A DNA stretch of 64,000 bases from NCBI GenBank assembly GCA_965230605.1, contig CBDDLD010000004.1:248001-312000 (forward strand). Reading direction: 5' to 3'. Origin of the DNA: CBDDLD01 sp965230605 (GTDB lineage Bacteria; Bacteroidota; Bacteroidia; Flavobacteriales; Flavobacteriaceae). Positions 41,814 to 50,732 of the stretch are shown here, one piece after another. The first letter of the stretch is position 1. Each line of letters starts with the position of its first letter. A program made the position numbers and the translations under genes. Under the pieces are notes generated by a model that worked only from the letters and a program-made list of their open reading frames with translations, ran no database searches and was not told the origin of the DNA.

Positions 41814-43610
41814 ATGTCAGAATCTGCTCTGGAAATTCAAATAAAAACCTTACCCCATCAACCCGGTGTTTATCAGTATTATGATAAGGACGGAACCATT
41901 ATATACGTTGGTAAAGCTAAGGATCTAAAAAAGCGGGTGAGTTCTTACTTTACCAAGCATCACGATTATGGGAAAACCAGAGTATTAGTAAAGAAAATAG
42001 CGTCTATAAAACATATTATTGTTGATACCGAAACAGACGCTTTATTACTGGAGAATAACCTCATAAAGAAGTATCAACCCCGATACAATGTGATGTTGAA
42101 GGACGATAAATCGTATCCTTGGATTTGCATTAAGAACGAACGCTTTCCCAGAGTATTTTCAACACGTCGTGTTATAAAGGATGGATCGGAGTATTTTGGA
42201 CCCTACACCAGTGTAAAGACTGTGAAAACCTTACTCGACCTGATCAAAGGGCTGTACCAGCTGAGAACTTGTAATTACGATTTGTCTGAAGAGAAGATCA
42301 AAGCCGGAAAGTACAAAGTGTGTTTAGAATACCATTTGGGAAACTGTAAAGGCCCTTGTGAAGGCTTGCAAACGGAAGATGATTACCACGGAAATATTGC
42401 AGCCATTAAAGAGATTCTAAAAGGAAACTTTAAAGAATCATTACACAAGTTTAAGGCTCAAATGAAAACCTTTGCAGAGGAAATGCAGTTTGAAGATGCG
42501 CAAAAGGTAAAAGAGAAATTAGAGATATTAGAAAACTATCAGGCCAAGTCTACGATTGTAAACCCCAAGATCAGTAATGTAGATGTATTTTCCATAGTGA
42601 GTGACGAAACCTACGCCTATGTCAATTTTCTACAGCTGTCTTATGGTTCCATTATTAGATCACACACATTAGAGTTGAAGAAAAAGCTGGAAGAATCAGA
42701 TGAAGACCTATTACAATTAGCGGTCACTGAAATACGCCAACGTTTCAATTCCAATTCTAAGGAAGTGTATGTGCCTTTTGAAATTGATTTAGGAGAAAAG
42801 ATTAAAGTATCGGTTCCGAAATTAGGCGATAAGAAAAAGATCCTTGATCTCTCGAAGCGTAATGCCATGTATTACCGAATGGATCGCTTAAAACAAATAA
42901 AGATTACCGATCCCGATCGTCATGCTAACCGAATTATGGCACAGATGAAAGCAGATCTAAGGCTTTCTGAAGAACCAAGACATATAGAGTGTTTCGATAA
43001 CTCTAATATTCAGGGAACAAACCCCGTCGCCGCATGTGTGGTGTTTAAAGACGGGAAGCCAAGTAAACGTGATTACAGACATTTCAATATAAAAACCGTG
43101 GAAGGTCCGGATGATTTTGCTTCCATGGAAGAAGTGGTCTACAGACGCTATAAACGTTTGTTAGATGAGGAGCAATCATTACCGCAGTTGATAATTATTG
43201 ATGGCGGAAAAGGGCAACTATCTTCGGCACTAAAAAGTTTGGATCAGTTAAACCTAAGAGGAAAGATCTCTATTATCGGAATTGCTAAACGTTTAGAAGA
43301 ATTATTTTACCCAGATGATCCAATTCCCTTATATTTAGATAAAAAAAGTGAAACGCTAAAGATCATTCAACAATTACGTAATGAAGCCCATCGTTTCGGC
43401 ATAGAACATCACAGAAATAGACGAAGTAAAGGAGCGTTGGTATCAGAGTTGGAAGGCATCAAAGGTATTGGTGAGCAAACCATAGTAGAATTGATGAAAC
43501 GCTTCAAGTCTGTAAAACGAATTGCGAATGCTAAACTCGATGAACTCGAAGCTGTAGTTGGTGTTTCTAAGGCGAACAAAGTGTATAACTATTATCACAA
43601 AGAAGATTGA
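41814..43610 (+). CDS. uvrC: UvrABC excinuclease subunit C
   Basis: Makes both incisions in nucleotide excision repair. The order of domains is standard: GIY-YIG nuclease (QPGVYQYYDKDGTIIYVGKAKDLKKRV, residues 14-95), Cys-rich region (NCKGPCEGL), UVR motif (AEEMQFEDAQKVKEKLE), RNase H-like second nuclease (HIECFDNSNIQGTNPVAACV and IIDGGKGQLS), and a helix-hairpin-helix end (LEGIKGIGEQTIVELMKRF). At 598 residues it is full length. The stop codon overlaps the TTG start of the patatin gene. Confidence 0.97.
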   Translation: MSESALEIQIKTLPHQPGVYQYYDKDGTIIYVGKAKDLKKRVSSYFTKHHDYGKTRVLVKKIASIKHIIVDTETDALLLENNLIKKYQPRYNVMLKDDKSYPWICIKNERFPRVFSTRRVIKDGSEYFGPYTSVKTVKTLLDLIKGLYQLRTCNYDLSEEKIKAGKYKVCLEYHLGNCKGPCEGLQTEDDYHGNIAAIKEILKGNFKESLHKFKAQMKTFAEEMQFEDAQKVKEKLEILENYQAKSTIVNPKISNVDVFSIVSDETYAYVNFLQLSYGSIIRSHTLELKKKLEESDEDLLQLAVTEIRQRFNSNSKEVYVPFEIDLGEKIKVSVPKLGDKKKILDLSKRNAMYYRMDRLKQIKITDPDRHANRIMAQMKADLRLSEEPRHIECFDNSNIQGTNPVAACVVFKDGKPSKRDYRHFNIKTVEGPDDFASMEEVVYRRYKRLLDEEQSLPQLIIIDGGKGQLSSALKSLDQLNLRGKISIIGIAKRLEELFYPDDPIPLYLDKKSETLKIIQQLRNEAHRFGIEHHRNRRSKGALVSELEGIKGIGEQTIVELMKRFKSVKRIANAKLDELEAVVGVSKANKVYNYYHKED

Positions 43611-45862
43611 ACCATTCTTATAAGACATATCGTATTGTATTATGCTGTCTTTTGATGCTGATTTGTTCAGTACAGACCATTGAAAGCCAGGAAAACCAAG
43701 CGCCTAAAGTAGGATTGGTGCTTAGTGGCGGTGGTGCGAAAGGGTTTGCGCATATTGGGACATTAAAGGTGATTGACAGCCTAGGCATAAAAGTAGATTA
43801 TATTGCCGGTACGAGTATGGGGTCTATTATAGGATCATTATATGCTGCAGGATATTCAGGGAAACAACTCGATTCTATATTTAAGAGCCTCGATTTTGAT
43901 GCTATCATTAATGATAAGTTTCCGAGAGCTTCCAAATCATTTTATGAGCGCGATAATGCCGAAAAATATATGGCGAGTTTGCCATTCGATAAATTTAAGA
44001 TCAGCCTACCTTCAGGATTATCCAGAGGGCAAAATGTATACGACCTGCTATATCGATTGTTGTTGCATGAGAATAATAAGAACTCATTTGACGAACTGCC
44101 TATTCCATTTTTCTGCATTGCCACTAATATTGAAACCGGTACTCCGGCGATGTTAGATAAGGGAAATCTTGCTGAAGCTGTCTTGGCTAGTGGTGCTTTC
44201 CCGTCATTATTTCAACCTGTAGAAATTGATGGAATGTTACTCATCGATGGTGGTGTTACAAATAATTATCCTGTGGAAGAATTACGTGCTAAAGGCATGG
44301 ATATTATTATAGGCGTGGATGTCCAAGATGATTTAAAAGATAGAACAGATCTTAAAACGGCTCCAGACATTTTATTGCAAATCAATAACTTCAGGACCAT
44401 TAACGCCATGAAGAAAAAATCGGTGCTTACCGATATTTATATTAAACCAGATATCAGTAGCTTCTCGGTAATCTCATTTGATGAGGGTATCGATATTATT
44501 TACGAAGGTGAAAAAGCGGCAAGAGCCAAGCTTTCAGAATTGCAGGAATTGAGACTAAAACAACCTGGAGAACATGAAGAACGAAAGGCCATTAAGATCT
44601 TAGATAGCCTTCAAATTAGCGATGTCCAGTTCTTGGAAAATAAACGCTATACAAGATCGTATTTGCTAGGTAAACTGAAGCATAGAGGTAAAAAGAAGAT
44701 TCCGTATAAGACGTTCAAAAAAGGAATTGATAATATTATAACCACTAATAATTTTGATTCCTTCAGATACGAGTTACAGCCTATCGATGAGGCTAATGAT
44801 GAATATAAATTATTAGCTACAGTTAAAGAATCTGAGTCAAGTACGTCTTTAAGATTAGGATTACATTATGATGATCTATATAAAAGTGCCGCTTTAGTCA
44901 ATCTCACTCAAAAACGCTTATTCTCAAAGAATGATGTGGCCTCTTTAGATGTGGTTTTGGGTGATAACATCCGATACCGTTTTGATTACTTTTTAGATAA
45001 AGGGTTTTATTTAAGTATTGGAGTGATGTCTAGATTCAATCAGTTTGATAGAAATATCAATGCGCGCTTGGTGCTTAATGATAATGATCCACTACTCGCT
45101 AATATCAATAAGATCGATGTTGAACTACAAGATCAAACCAATAGATTGTATGTGCAGACCCTATTAGCTAAGGATTTTGCATTGAGTTTTGGAGGGGAGC
45201 ACAAACGCTTAAAGATTAAATCGGAAACCCTGCTAAGCCAGAACCAAGAAGACGATATTATTTTCGAAAATACAGACTACTTCAGTCTTTATGGGACATT
45301 ACTTCTAGATACTTATGACAACAGACACTTTCCTAATAAGGGTGTATTTATAGATGGTGATGTTCATTGGTATATTGGAGCATCAGATTTTAATGCCAAC
45401 TTTTCCAACTATACCATTGCCAAAGCAAATCTAGGTTATGCTTTTAGCTTTGGAGATAAACTGGCGTTTAATCTTCAGTCTGCAGGTGGGTTTACTATTG
45501 GAAATGAATCCACAAACTTCTTAGATTTTGCTATCGGTGGTTATGGACATAACTTTATAAATAACTTCTCCTCGTTTTTAGGTTATGATTACATCTCACT
45601 GACAGGGAATAGCTTTGTTAAAGGGACAATAACAGCAGATTTTGAGCCTTTCAAAAAACATCATTTTTTATTTACAGCCAATTATGCCAATATAGGCAAT
45701 AATATTTTTGAGAATAGTGAATGGATATCGAGACCTGATTTCAGCGGTTATGGATTAGGGTATTCCTTTGAAACATTTTTAGGGCCTGTTGAAGCTAAGT
45801 ACACCTGGTCTCCGGAAACCGACGATGGTTTTTGGTATTTTAATATTGGATTTTGGTTTTAA
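43607..45862 (+). CDS. patatin-like phospholipase fused to an Omp85-type outer-membrane barrel
   Basis: A 751-residue exported protein. The patatin domain (about 34-310) has the oxyanion loop SGGGAKGFAHIG, nucleophile Ser70 in AGTSMGS and Asp214 in LIDGGVTNN, a complete Ser-Asp dyad. A POTRA-like domain follows (about 325-400), then a 16-strand-type barrel ending GFWYFNIGFWF. This is the layout of type Vd secretion proteins such as PlpD/FplA. The start is a TTG (43607-43609) overlapping the uvrC stop. The first in-frame ATG (43655) would remove most of the signal peptide (RIVLCCLLMLICSVQTIES). Probably a surface lipase. Confidence 0.93.
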   Translation: MNHSYKTYRIVLCCLLMLICSVQTIESQENQAPKVGLVLSGGGAKGFAHIGTLKVIDSLGIKVDYIAGTSMGSIIGSLYAAGYSGKQLDSIFKSLDFDAIINDKFPRASKSFYERDNAEKYMASLPFDKFKISLPSGLSRGQNVYDLLYRLLLHENNKNSFDELPIPFFCIATNIETGTPAMLDKGNLAEAVLASGAFPSLFQPVEIDGMLLIDGGVTNNYPVEELRAKGMDIIIGVDVQDDLKDRTDLKTAPDILLQINNFRTINAMKKKSVLTDIYIKPDISSFSVISFDEGIDIIYEGEKAARAKLSELQELRLKQPGEHEERKAIKILDSLQISDVQFLENKRYTRSYLLGKLKHRGKKKIPYKTFKKGIDNIITTNNFDSFRYELQPIDEANDEYKLLATVKESESSTSLRLGLHYDDLYKSAALVNLTQKRLFSKNDVASLDVVLGDNIRYRFDYFLDKGFYLSIGVMSRFNQFDRNINARLVLNDNDPLLANINKIDVELQDQTNRLYVQTLLAKDFALSFGGEHKRLKIKSETLLSQNQEDDIIFENTDYFSLYGTLLLDTYDNRHFPNKGVFIDGDVHWYIGASDFNANFSNYTIAKANLGYAFSFGDKLAFNLQSAGGFTIGNESTNFLDFAIGGYGHNFINNFSSFLGYDYISLTGNSFVKGTITADFEPFKKHHFLFTANYANIGNNIFENSEWISRPDFSGYGLGYSFETFLGPVEAKYTWSPETDDGFWYFNIGFWF

Positions 45863-46050
45863 ACTAAAAATCACCAACTTTGTGACATTATGATATATTT
45901 CTGGAAAGACATAAAAATCCATCTTCACTTTCTTATCAAGAGAAACCCAGAATAATTAAGCATTATTGTATATTTATAACAATCAATTAAATCGTTGACC
46001 CTGCATAATATAGAGGTCTGAGTTAGTTAATAATTTATAAAACATCAAGA

Positions 46051-47208
46051 ATGCCATTTTATCATAAATTAGGAAAGATTCCTCCAAAAAGACATACACA
46101 ATTCACCAAGCCAGATGGCAGCTTTTACTATGAGCAGCTATTTGGAACGATTGGATTTGACGGGATGTCATCAAACCTGTATCACGAGCAGCGGCCGACG
46201 CAGGTTAAAAGTATAAAAAATCAGTATAGTGTTGCCCCTAAAGTTGCGAAAGCAAATAATATGCAATCGTATCGCTTTAGAGGGTTTCAGGTCGCTCCTG
46301 AAAAAGACTATTTAGAGAGTAGAAAAGTTGTTTTGACCAATAGTGATTGCAACATCATTTTAGCGGCACCACAATCGTCAACTAAAGACTATTTTTACAA
46401 GAATACAGATGCCGATGAATTGATATTTATTCATAAAGGCTCAGGAAAATTAAGAACCATACTAGGAAATCTAGATTTTAAATATGGCGATTATCTGTTA
46501 GTTCCAAGAGGTGTTATATACAAGATAGATTTTGATACGGAAGACAACAGGCTTTTTATAGTAGAATCTTACAGACCTATTTATACACCCAAACGTTACA
46601 GAAATTGGTTCGGTCAATTATTAGAACATTCACCGTTTTGTGAGCGTGATATCAGACAACCCTATGAGTTAGAAACTTATAATGAGAGTGGCGACTTTCT
46701 CATCAAAGTGAAAAAACAGAATGACATTTTCGATATGGTTTATGCCAGCCACCCTTTTGATGTAGTGGGTTATGATGGCTTTAATTATCCGTATGCATTT
46801 TCCATTCATGATTTTGAGCCTATAACAGGGCGCGTACATCAACCGCCTCCGGTACATCAGACATTTGAAACGGATGCTTTTGTAGTATGTAGTTTTGTGC
46901 CTCGATTATATGATTATCATCCAAAGGCTGTACCTGCGCCATACAATCACAGTAATATAGATAGTGATGAGGTGCTGTATTATGTTGATGGGGATTTTAT
47001 GAGTAGAAACGATATTGATGCAGGTCATATTTCCTTACACCCTGCTGGGATACCGCACGGACCACATCCGGGAGCTATGGAACGTAGTATAGGTCAGGTG
47101 AAAACAGATGAGCTAGCGGTTATGGTTGATACATTTAAACCATTACAAGTAACCGAAGAAGCTCTGAAAATTGCAGACGAAACCTATTACAAATCTTGGT
47201 TAGAATAG
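46051..47208 (+). CDS. hmgA: homogentisate 1,2-dioxygenase
   Basis: Opens the ring of homogentisate to maleylacetoacetate in tyrosine and phenylalanine breakdown, using Fe(II). The 385 residues match the shorter bacterial type: MPFYHKLGKIPPKRHTQF, GNLDFKYGDYLLVPRGVIY, and the C-terminal iron region with PFCERDIR, DSDEVLYYVDGDFMSR and SLHPAGIPHGPHPGA (His ligands). It lies in one direction with hpd, 534 bases downstream, with a small membrane protein gene between. The fumarylacetoacetase and maleylacetoacetate isomerase genes are not in the window. The 188-base gap upstream holds no clear exact promoter box. Confidence 0.93.
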   Translation: MPFYHKLGKIPPKRHTQFTKPDGSFYYEQLFGTIGFDGMSSNLYHEQRPTQVKSIKNQYSVAPKVAKANNMQSYRFRGFQVAPEKDYLESRKVVLTNSDCNIILAAPQSSTKDYFYKNTDADELIFIHKGSGKLRTILGNLDFKYGDYLLVPRGVIYKIDFDTEDNRLFIVESYRPIYTPKRYRNWFGQLLEHSPFCERDIRQPYELETYNESGDFLIKVKKQNDIFDMVYASHPFDVVGYDGFNYPYAFSIHDFEPITGRVHQPPPVHQTFETDAFVVCSFVPRLYDYHPKAVPAPYNHSNIDSDEVLYYVDGDFMSRNDIDAGHISLHPAGIPHGPHPGAMERSIGQVKTDELAVMVDTFKPLQVTEEALKIADETYYKSWLE

Positions 47209-47248
47209 AAGAATAGGTAAATAATTAATAATAATTTAAAGATAATAT

Positions 47249-47737
47249 ATGAGTTACAATAAACTACCTGCAGATCCAACATCATTAGTATTAGGGATTA
47301 TAGCATTGGTTTTAGGAATAGCAGGGTGTTGCTGTTATGGTATTTCGGCAATAGTGCCATTAGGGCTTGGTATAGTGGGGCTGGTGATGGCTAATAAAAG
47401 TTTGAGAGAATACTATAACAACCCCGATGTGTACTCACCGGCAAGTAAGAGTAATGTATCCACAGCTAAGGTTATTAATATTATAGCCGTTGTGTTCAAT
47501 GGAGTATTAACCTTAGTGGCAGTAGCCATATTTGCAATATATGGGTCACTATTTTCTGCAGCATTTTTAGAAGAAATGAGAAACGGGACCTATGATGAAT
47601 ACGAATGGGAGGAAGATAGTGAATATAAGTGGGAAGAAGATGACTATATTATCGAAGAAGAAGTCGATTCTGTAAAGGTAGATTCCATAAGAGTCGATGA
47701 AGAAGGCGTAGAAACAATAGAAATAGAAGAAAATTAA
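47249..47737 (+). CDS. CCC-motif small membrane protein (DUF4190-like)
   Basis: A 162-residue protein with two helical hairpins: SLVLGIIALVLGIAGCCCYGISAIVPLGLGIVGLVMA holds three consecutive Cys, and a second hydrophobic part (AKVINIIAVVFNGVLTLVAVAIFAIYG) follows. The end is very acidic with repeated EYEWEED and DSVKVDSIRVDEE. It fits the flavobacterial group called CCC-motif membrane proteins. It sits between hmgA and hpd with gaps of 40 and 5 bases, so it is co-transcribed with tyrosine catabolism, though no link in function is known. Confidence 0.8.
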   Translation: MSYNKLPADPTSLVLGIIALVLGIAGCCCYGISAIVPLGLGIVGLVMANKSLREYYNNPDVYSPASKSNVSTAKVINIIAVVFNGVLTLVAVAIFAIYGSLFSAAFLEEMRNGTYDEYEWEEDSEYKWEEDDYIIEEEVDSVKVDSIRVDEEGVETIEIEEN

Positions 47738-47742
47738 ATACA

Positions 47743-48903
47743 ATGGCAAAAGAAGTTAAAAGTGTAGATTATGGTTTAGAGAAAATCTTTGAAGATGCTC
47801 AAGATTTCTTACCATTATTAGGAACCGACTATGTAGAGTTTTATGTCGGTAATGCGAAACAATCAGCGCATTTTTATAAGACAGCATTTGGATTTCAATC
47901 CTATGCCTATAAAGGCCTAGAAACAGGATCTAGAGATGAAGTAAGTTATGTGCTGAAGCAAGATAAAATACGATTAGTATTAACCACCCCTTTAAACAGT
48001 AAGTCACCAATAAACGATCATATAGTCAAACATGGTGATGGTGTCAAAGTTATTGCATTATGGGTAGATGATGCCAGAAAATCCTATGAAGAAACCACCA
48101 AAAGAGGTGCTAAATCGTATATGGAACCTGTTGTTGAAACTGACGAATATGGGGAAGTTGTTAGAGCAGGTATATATACCTATGGTGAAACGGTACATAT
48201 GTTTATAGAACGTAAGAACTACAATGGCGTATTTATGCCAGGTTTTGAAAAATGGGAAAGCGATTATAATCCAGAGGCTGTAGGGCTTAAGTATATAGAC
48301 CACATGGTTGGTAATGTAGGATGGGGACAAATGAATACATGGGTAAAATGGTATGAAGACGTTATGGGGTTTGTTAACTTCTTATCTTTTGATGATAAGC
48401 AAATCCATACGGAGTATTCAGCATTGATGAGTAAAGTAATGAGTAATGGCAATGGTAGAATAAAGTTCCCGATAAATGAACCTGCAAAGGCAGCAAAAAA
48501 ATCTCAGATAGAAGAATATTTAGATTTTTATGAAGATTCTGGTGTACAGCATATTGCAGTTGCAACGGATGATATTATTAAAACTGTAGCACAATTAAAA
48601 GCCAGAGGCGTAGAGTTTTTACCACCACCACCTCAGGCTTATTATGATGATATCCCTAGACGTTTAGGAGAACATATGGAGATTATGAAAGAGGATATTA
48701 GCGAGCTGCAAAAACTATCTATACTTGTGGATGCTGATGAAGAAGGCTACTTACTTCAAATTTTCACCAAACCCGTTGAAGATAGACCAACACTATTTTT
48801 CGAAATCATTCAACGCATGGGAGCTAGAGGATTTGGAGCAGGTAACTTTAAAGCACTTTTTGAGTCTATAGAAAGAGAACAGCAGTTGAGAGGGACGCTT
48901 TAA
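47743..48903 (+). CDS. hpd: 4-hydroxyphenylpyruvate dioxygenase
   Basis: Converts 4-hydroxyphenylpyruvate to homogentisate, the step before HmgA. It has two glyoxalase-type halves: FLPLLGTDYVEFYVGNAKQ (N-terminal) and LKYIDHMVGNVGWGQMNTW (C-terminal, first His ligand). The second His is in SGVQHIAVATDDI and the Glu ligand in RPTLFFEIIQRMG, close to the invariant GFGAGNFKALFESIE end. Length 386 is typical. It starts 5 bases after the CCC-motif gene. Together with hmgA it gives the core of the homogentisate route. Loss of HmgA would lead to brown pigment, as known in other bacteria. Confidence 0.96.
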   Translation: MAKEVKSVDYGLEKIFEDAQDFLPLLGTDYVEFYVGNAKQSAHFYKTAFGFQSYAYKGLETGSRDEVSYVLKQDKIRLVLTTPLNSKSPINDHIVKHGDGVKVIALWVDDARKSYEETTKRGAKSYMEPVVETDEYGEVVRAGIYTYGETVHMFIERKNYNGVFMPGFEKWESDYNPEAVGLKYIDHMVGNVGWGQMNTWVKWYEDVMGFVNFLSFDDKQIHTEYSALMSKVMSNGNGRIKFPINEPAKAAKKSQIEEYLDFYEDSGVQHIAVATDDIIKTVAQLKARGVEFLPPPPQAYYDDIPRRLGEHMEIMKEDISELQKLSILVDADEEGYLLQIFTKPVEDRPTLFFEIIQRMGARGFGAGNFKALFESIEREQQLRGTL

Positions 48904-48975
48904 AGCAGATTTTTTAATTATGGAATAGTAATTGTAAATAACAGTTTTATAACAATAAAATGTAGATATAAAAGT

Positions 48976-48983
48976 TACATTTG
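48976..48983 (+). promoter_or_regulatory. -7 element of the DUF3108 gene
   Basis: Exact TACATTTG, 15 bases before the ATG at 48999. A TTG that could open a longer frame (48981) lies inside the box and so cannot be the start. Confidence 0.55.
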
Positions 48984-48998
48984 CAATTAGAATCTATT

Positions 48999-49790
48999 AT
49001 GAAAAAAGTATTTACTCTACTTACATTCGTATTCTGCCTTCAGGTTTCTTTTGCCCAGGAGAAATCTGCATTCCAAAGTGGTGAATGGTTTAAGTTCAGA
49101 ATGAGCTACAGCGGCTTTCTGAAAGCCGGAAATGCCACCTTATCAATCAACGAAACTACTTTAGATGGTAAAAAGGTTTACCATGTTGTAGGAAAAGGAT
49201 GGACAACAGGCGCGATCAAATGGTTTTTTAAGGTCAAAGACCGCTATGAAAGTTATTTCGATAAAGAAACGGGAATGCCGTATAAATTTATTCGAAAAAT
49301 AGATGAAGGCGGGCATACTAAGGATATTGAGATAAAATTTGATCATAACAAGAAAGAAGCTCACGTAAATAATAAAAAACACAAAACCAATAAAACCATT
49401 TCTATAGAAGAACAAGTCCAAGATATGGTTTCTGCATTTTATTATCTGAGGAATAATTATGATACGGATGAGATCAAAAAAGATGATGTTGTAGAGCTGA
49501 ATATGTTTTTTGACGAAGAGAATTACCGGTTCAAATTAAAATACCTAGGAGCCGAGACCATAAAAGTCACTGTAAATGGAAGTAGGGTGAAAGTGAAAAC
49601 ATTAAAATTTAGGCCTTACGTTATGGCAGGTAGAGTTTTTAAAGAAGAAGAAAGTTTAACCCTCTGGGTAAGTGCAGATAAGAATAAAATTCCTTTAAAG
49701 ATCAAAGCAGATCTTGCTGTAGGGTCTTTAAGAGCAGACTTAGAGGCATTTAAAGGGTTGAAACACCAATTTGAGATACAATTCGATTAA
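48999..49790 (+). CDS. DUF3108 exported protein
   Basis: A 263-residue exported protein with a signal peptide (MKKVFTLLTFVFCLQVSFAQ). The mature part begins FQSGEWFKFRMSYSGFLKAGNATLSI, the DUF3108 signature in which an antiparallel sheet starts. It has the central VKDRYESYFDKETGMPYKF and the end SLTLWVSADKNKIPLKIKADLAVGSLRADLEAF. Such proteins are often annotated as periplasmic and are thought to form a lipid-binding-like beta structure; the role is unknown. It has its own promoter and is followed after 7 bases by the tryptophan dioxygenase gene. Confidence 0.87.
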   Translation: MKKVFTLLTFVFCLQVSFAQEKSAFQSGEWFKFRMSYSGFLKAGNATLSINETTLDGKKVYHVVGKGWTTGAIKWFFKVKDRYESYFDKETGMPYKFIRKIDEGGHTKDIEIKFDHNKKEAHVNNKKHKTNKTISIEEQVQDMVSAFYYLRNNYDTDEIKKDDVVELNMFFDEENYRFKLKYLGAETIKVTVNGSRVKVKTLKFRPYVMAGRVFKEEESLTLWVSADKNKIPLKIKADLAVGSLRADLEAFKGLKHQFEIQFD

Positions 49791-49797
49791 CCAACAT

Positions 49798-50730
49798 ATG
49801 TCTAATCAACCAAACTATGATGATATTATAAAAGCACTTCAAGAGAAGTATGATAATATCGATCAGGATACAGACGATCACTTATACGGTTTGCTGTACA
49901 GCAAACCTATTACATATTGGGACTATATTCAAACTGATGCCCTACTAAGCTTACAGATACAGAGAACAACCTTACCTGATGAAATGGTATTTATTGCCTA
50001 TCATCAGATCAATGAACTGATCTTTAAAATGATTCTATGGGAAATAGATCAGGTTGCAGACAAAGAGGTTTTAGATGTAGAGTTCTTTGAAAGTAAAATA
50101 ATGCGTATTAGCAGGTATTTTGATATGTTGACCACCTCTTTCAATATTATGAGAGAAGGTATGGAAGTAGAGCAATACATGAAGTTCAGATATACGCTAA
50201 CACCTGCTAGTGGCTTTCAGAGTGCTCAATACAGATTTATAGAATTTGCCTCTACCGAACTAATAAATCTTATCGATTACAGATTCAGAAGTACCATAGA
50301 TCGGGATACGCCTTATACACATGCTTTTGAGCATTTATATTGGCAAGCAGCAGGTAAAGACCATAAAACAGGTAAAAAATCAACACTTTTAGTTAATTTT
50401 GAAGAGCGTTATAAAGATGAGTTTTTACGTTTTATGAAAAATTATAATACGAAGAACCTCTGGACACGCTTTAAAGAGCTGCCGGAAGCTGATCAAAAAG
50501 ATGCTGATTTAGTGAAAGCAATGCGCCATTATGATTATACAGTTAATGTCACTTGGGTAATGGCTCACTATAACGCTGCAAAACACTATATTGAAAGTGG
50601 AATAGGTGATGGTGAAGCTACTGGTGGTAGTGATTGGAAAAAATATATGCACCCAAAATATCAAAGACGCATATTTTTTCCAGATCTTTGGTCCGAAGAA
50701 GAATTAAAAAATTGGGGAAATAATATATAG
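49798..50730 (+). CDS. tryptophan 2,3-dioxygenase
   Basis: Haem enzyme that opens the indole ring of tryptophan to N-formylkynurenine. The 310 residues carry the TDO signatures DDHLYGLLYSKPITYWDYIQTDALLSLQ, the distal region DEMVFIAYHQINELIFKMILWEI, and SPASGFQSAQYRFIE-like TPASGFQSAQYRFIEF. The proximal His lies in the ALxHYDYTVNVTWVMAHYNA helix part (MRHYDYTVNVTW). The start is the ATG at 49798, 7 bases after DUF3108; a TTG-started frame from 49771 overlaps that gene and is not used. It lies near hpd and hmgA, so the region gathers aromatic amino acid breakdown. Confidence 0.93.
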   Translation: MSNQPNYDDIIKALQEKYDNIDQDTDDHLYGLLYSKPITYWDYIQTDALLSLQIQRTTLPDEMVFIAYHQINELIFKMILWEIDQVADKEVLDVEFFESKIMRISRYFDMLTTSFNIMREGMEVEQYMKFRYTLTPASGFQSAQYRFIEFASTELINLIDYRFRSTIDRDTPYTHAFEHLYWQAAGKDHKTGKKSTLLVNFEERYKDEFLRFMKNYNTKNLWTRFKELPEADQKDADLVKAMRHYDYTVNVTWVMAHYNAAKHYIESGIGDGEATGGSDWKKYMHPKYQRRIFFPDLWSEEELKNWGNNI

Positions 50731-50732
50731 TA

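Noticed and set aside
45890..45955. 21-codon frame upstream of hmgA
   Set aside because: No promoter, no recognisable peptide feature and weak composition; probably chance.
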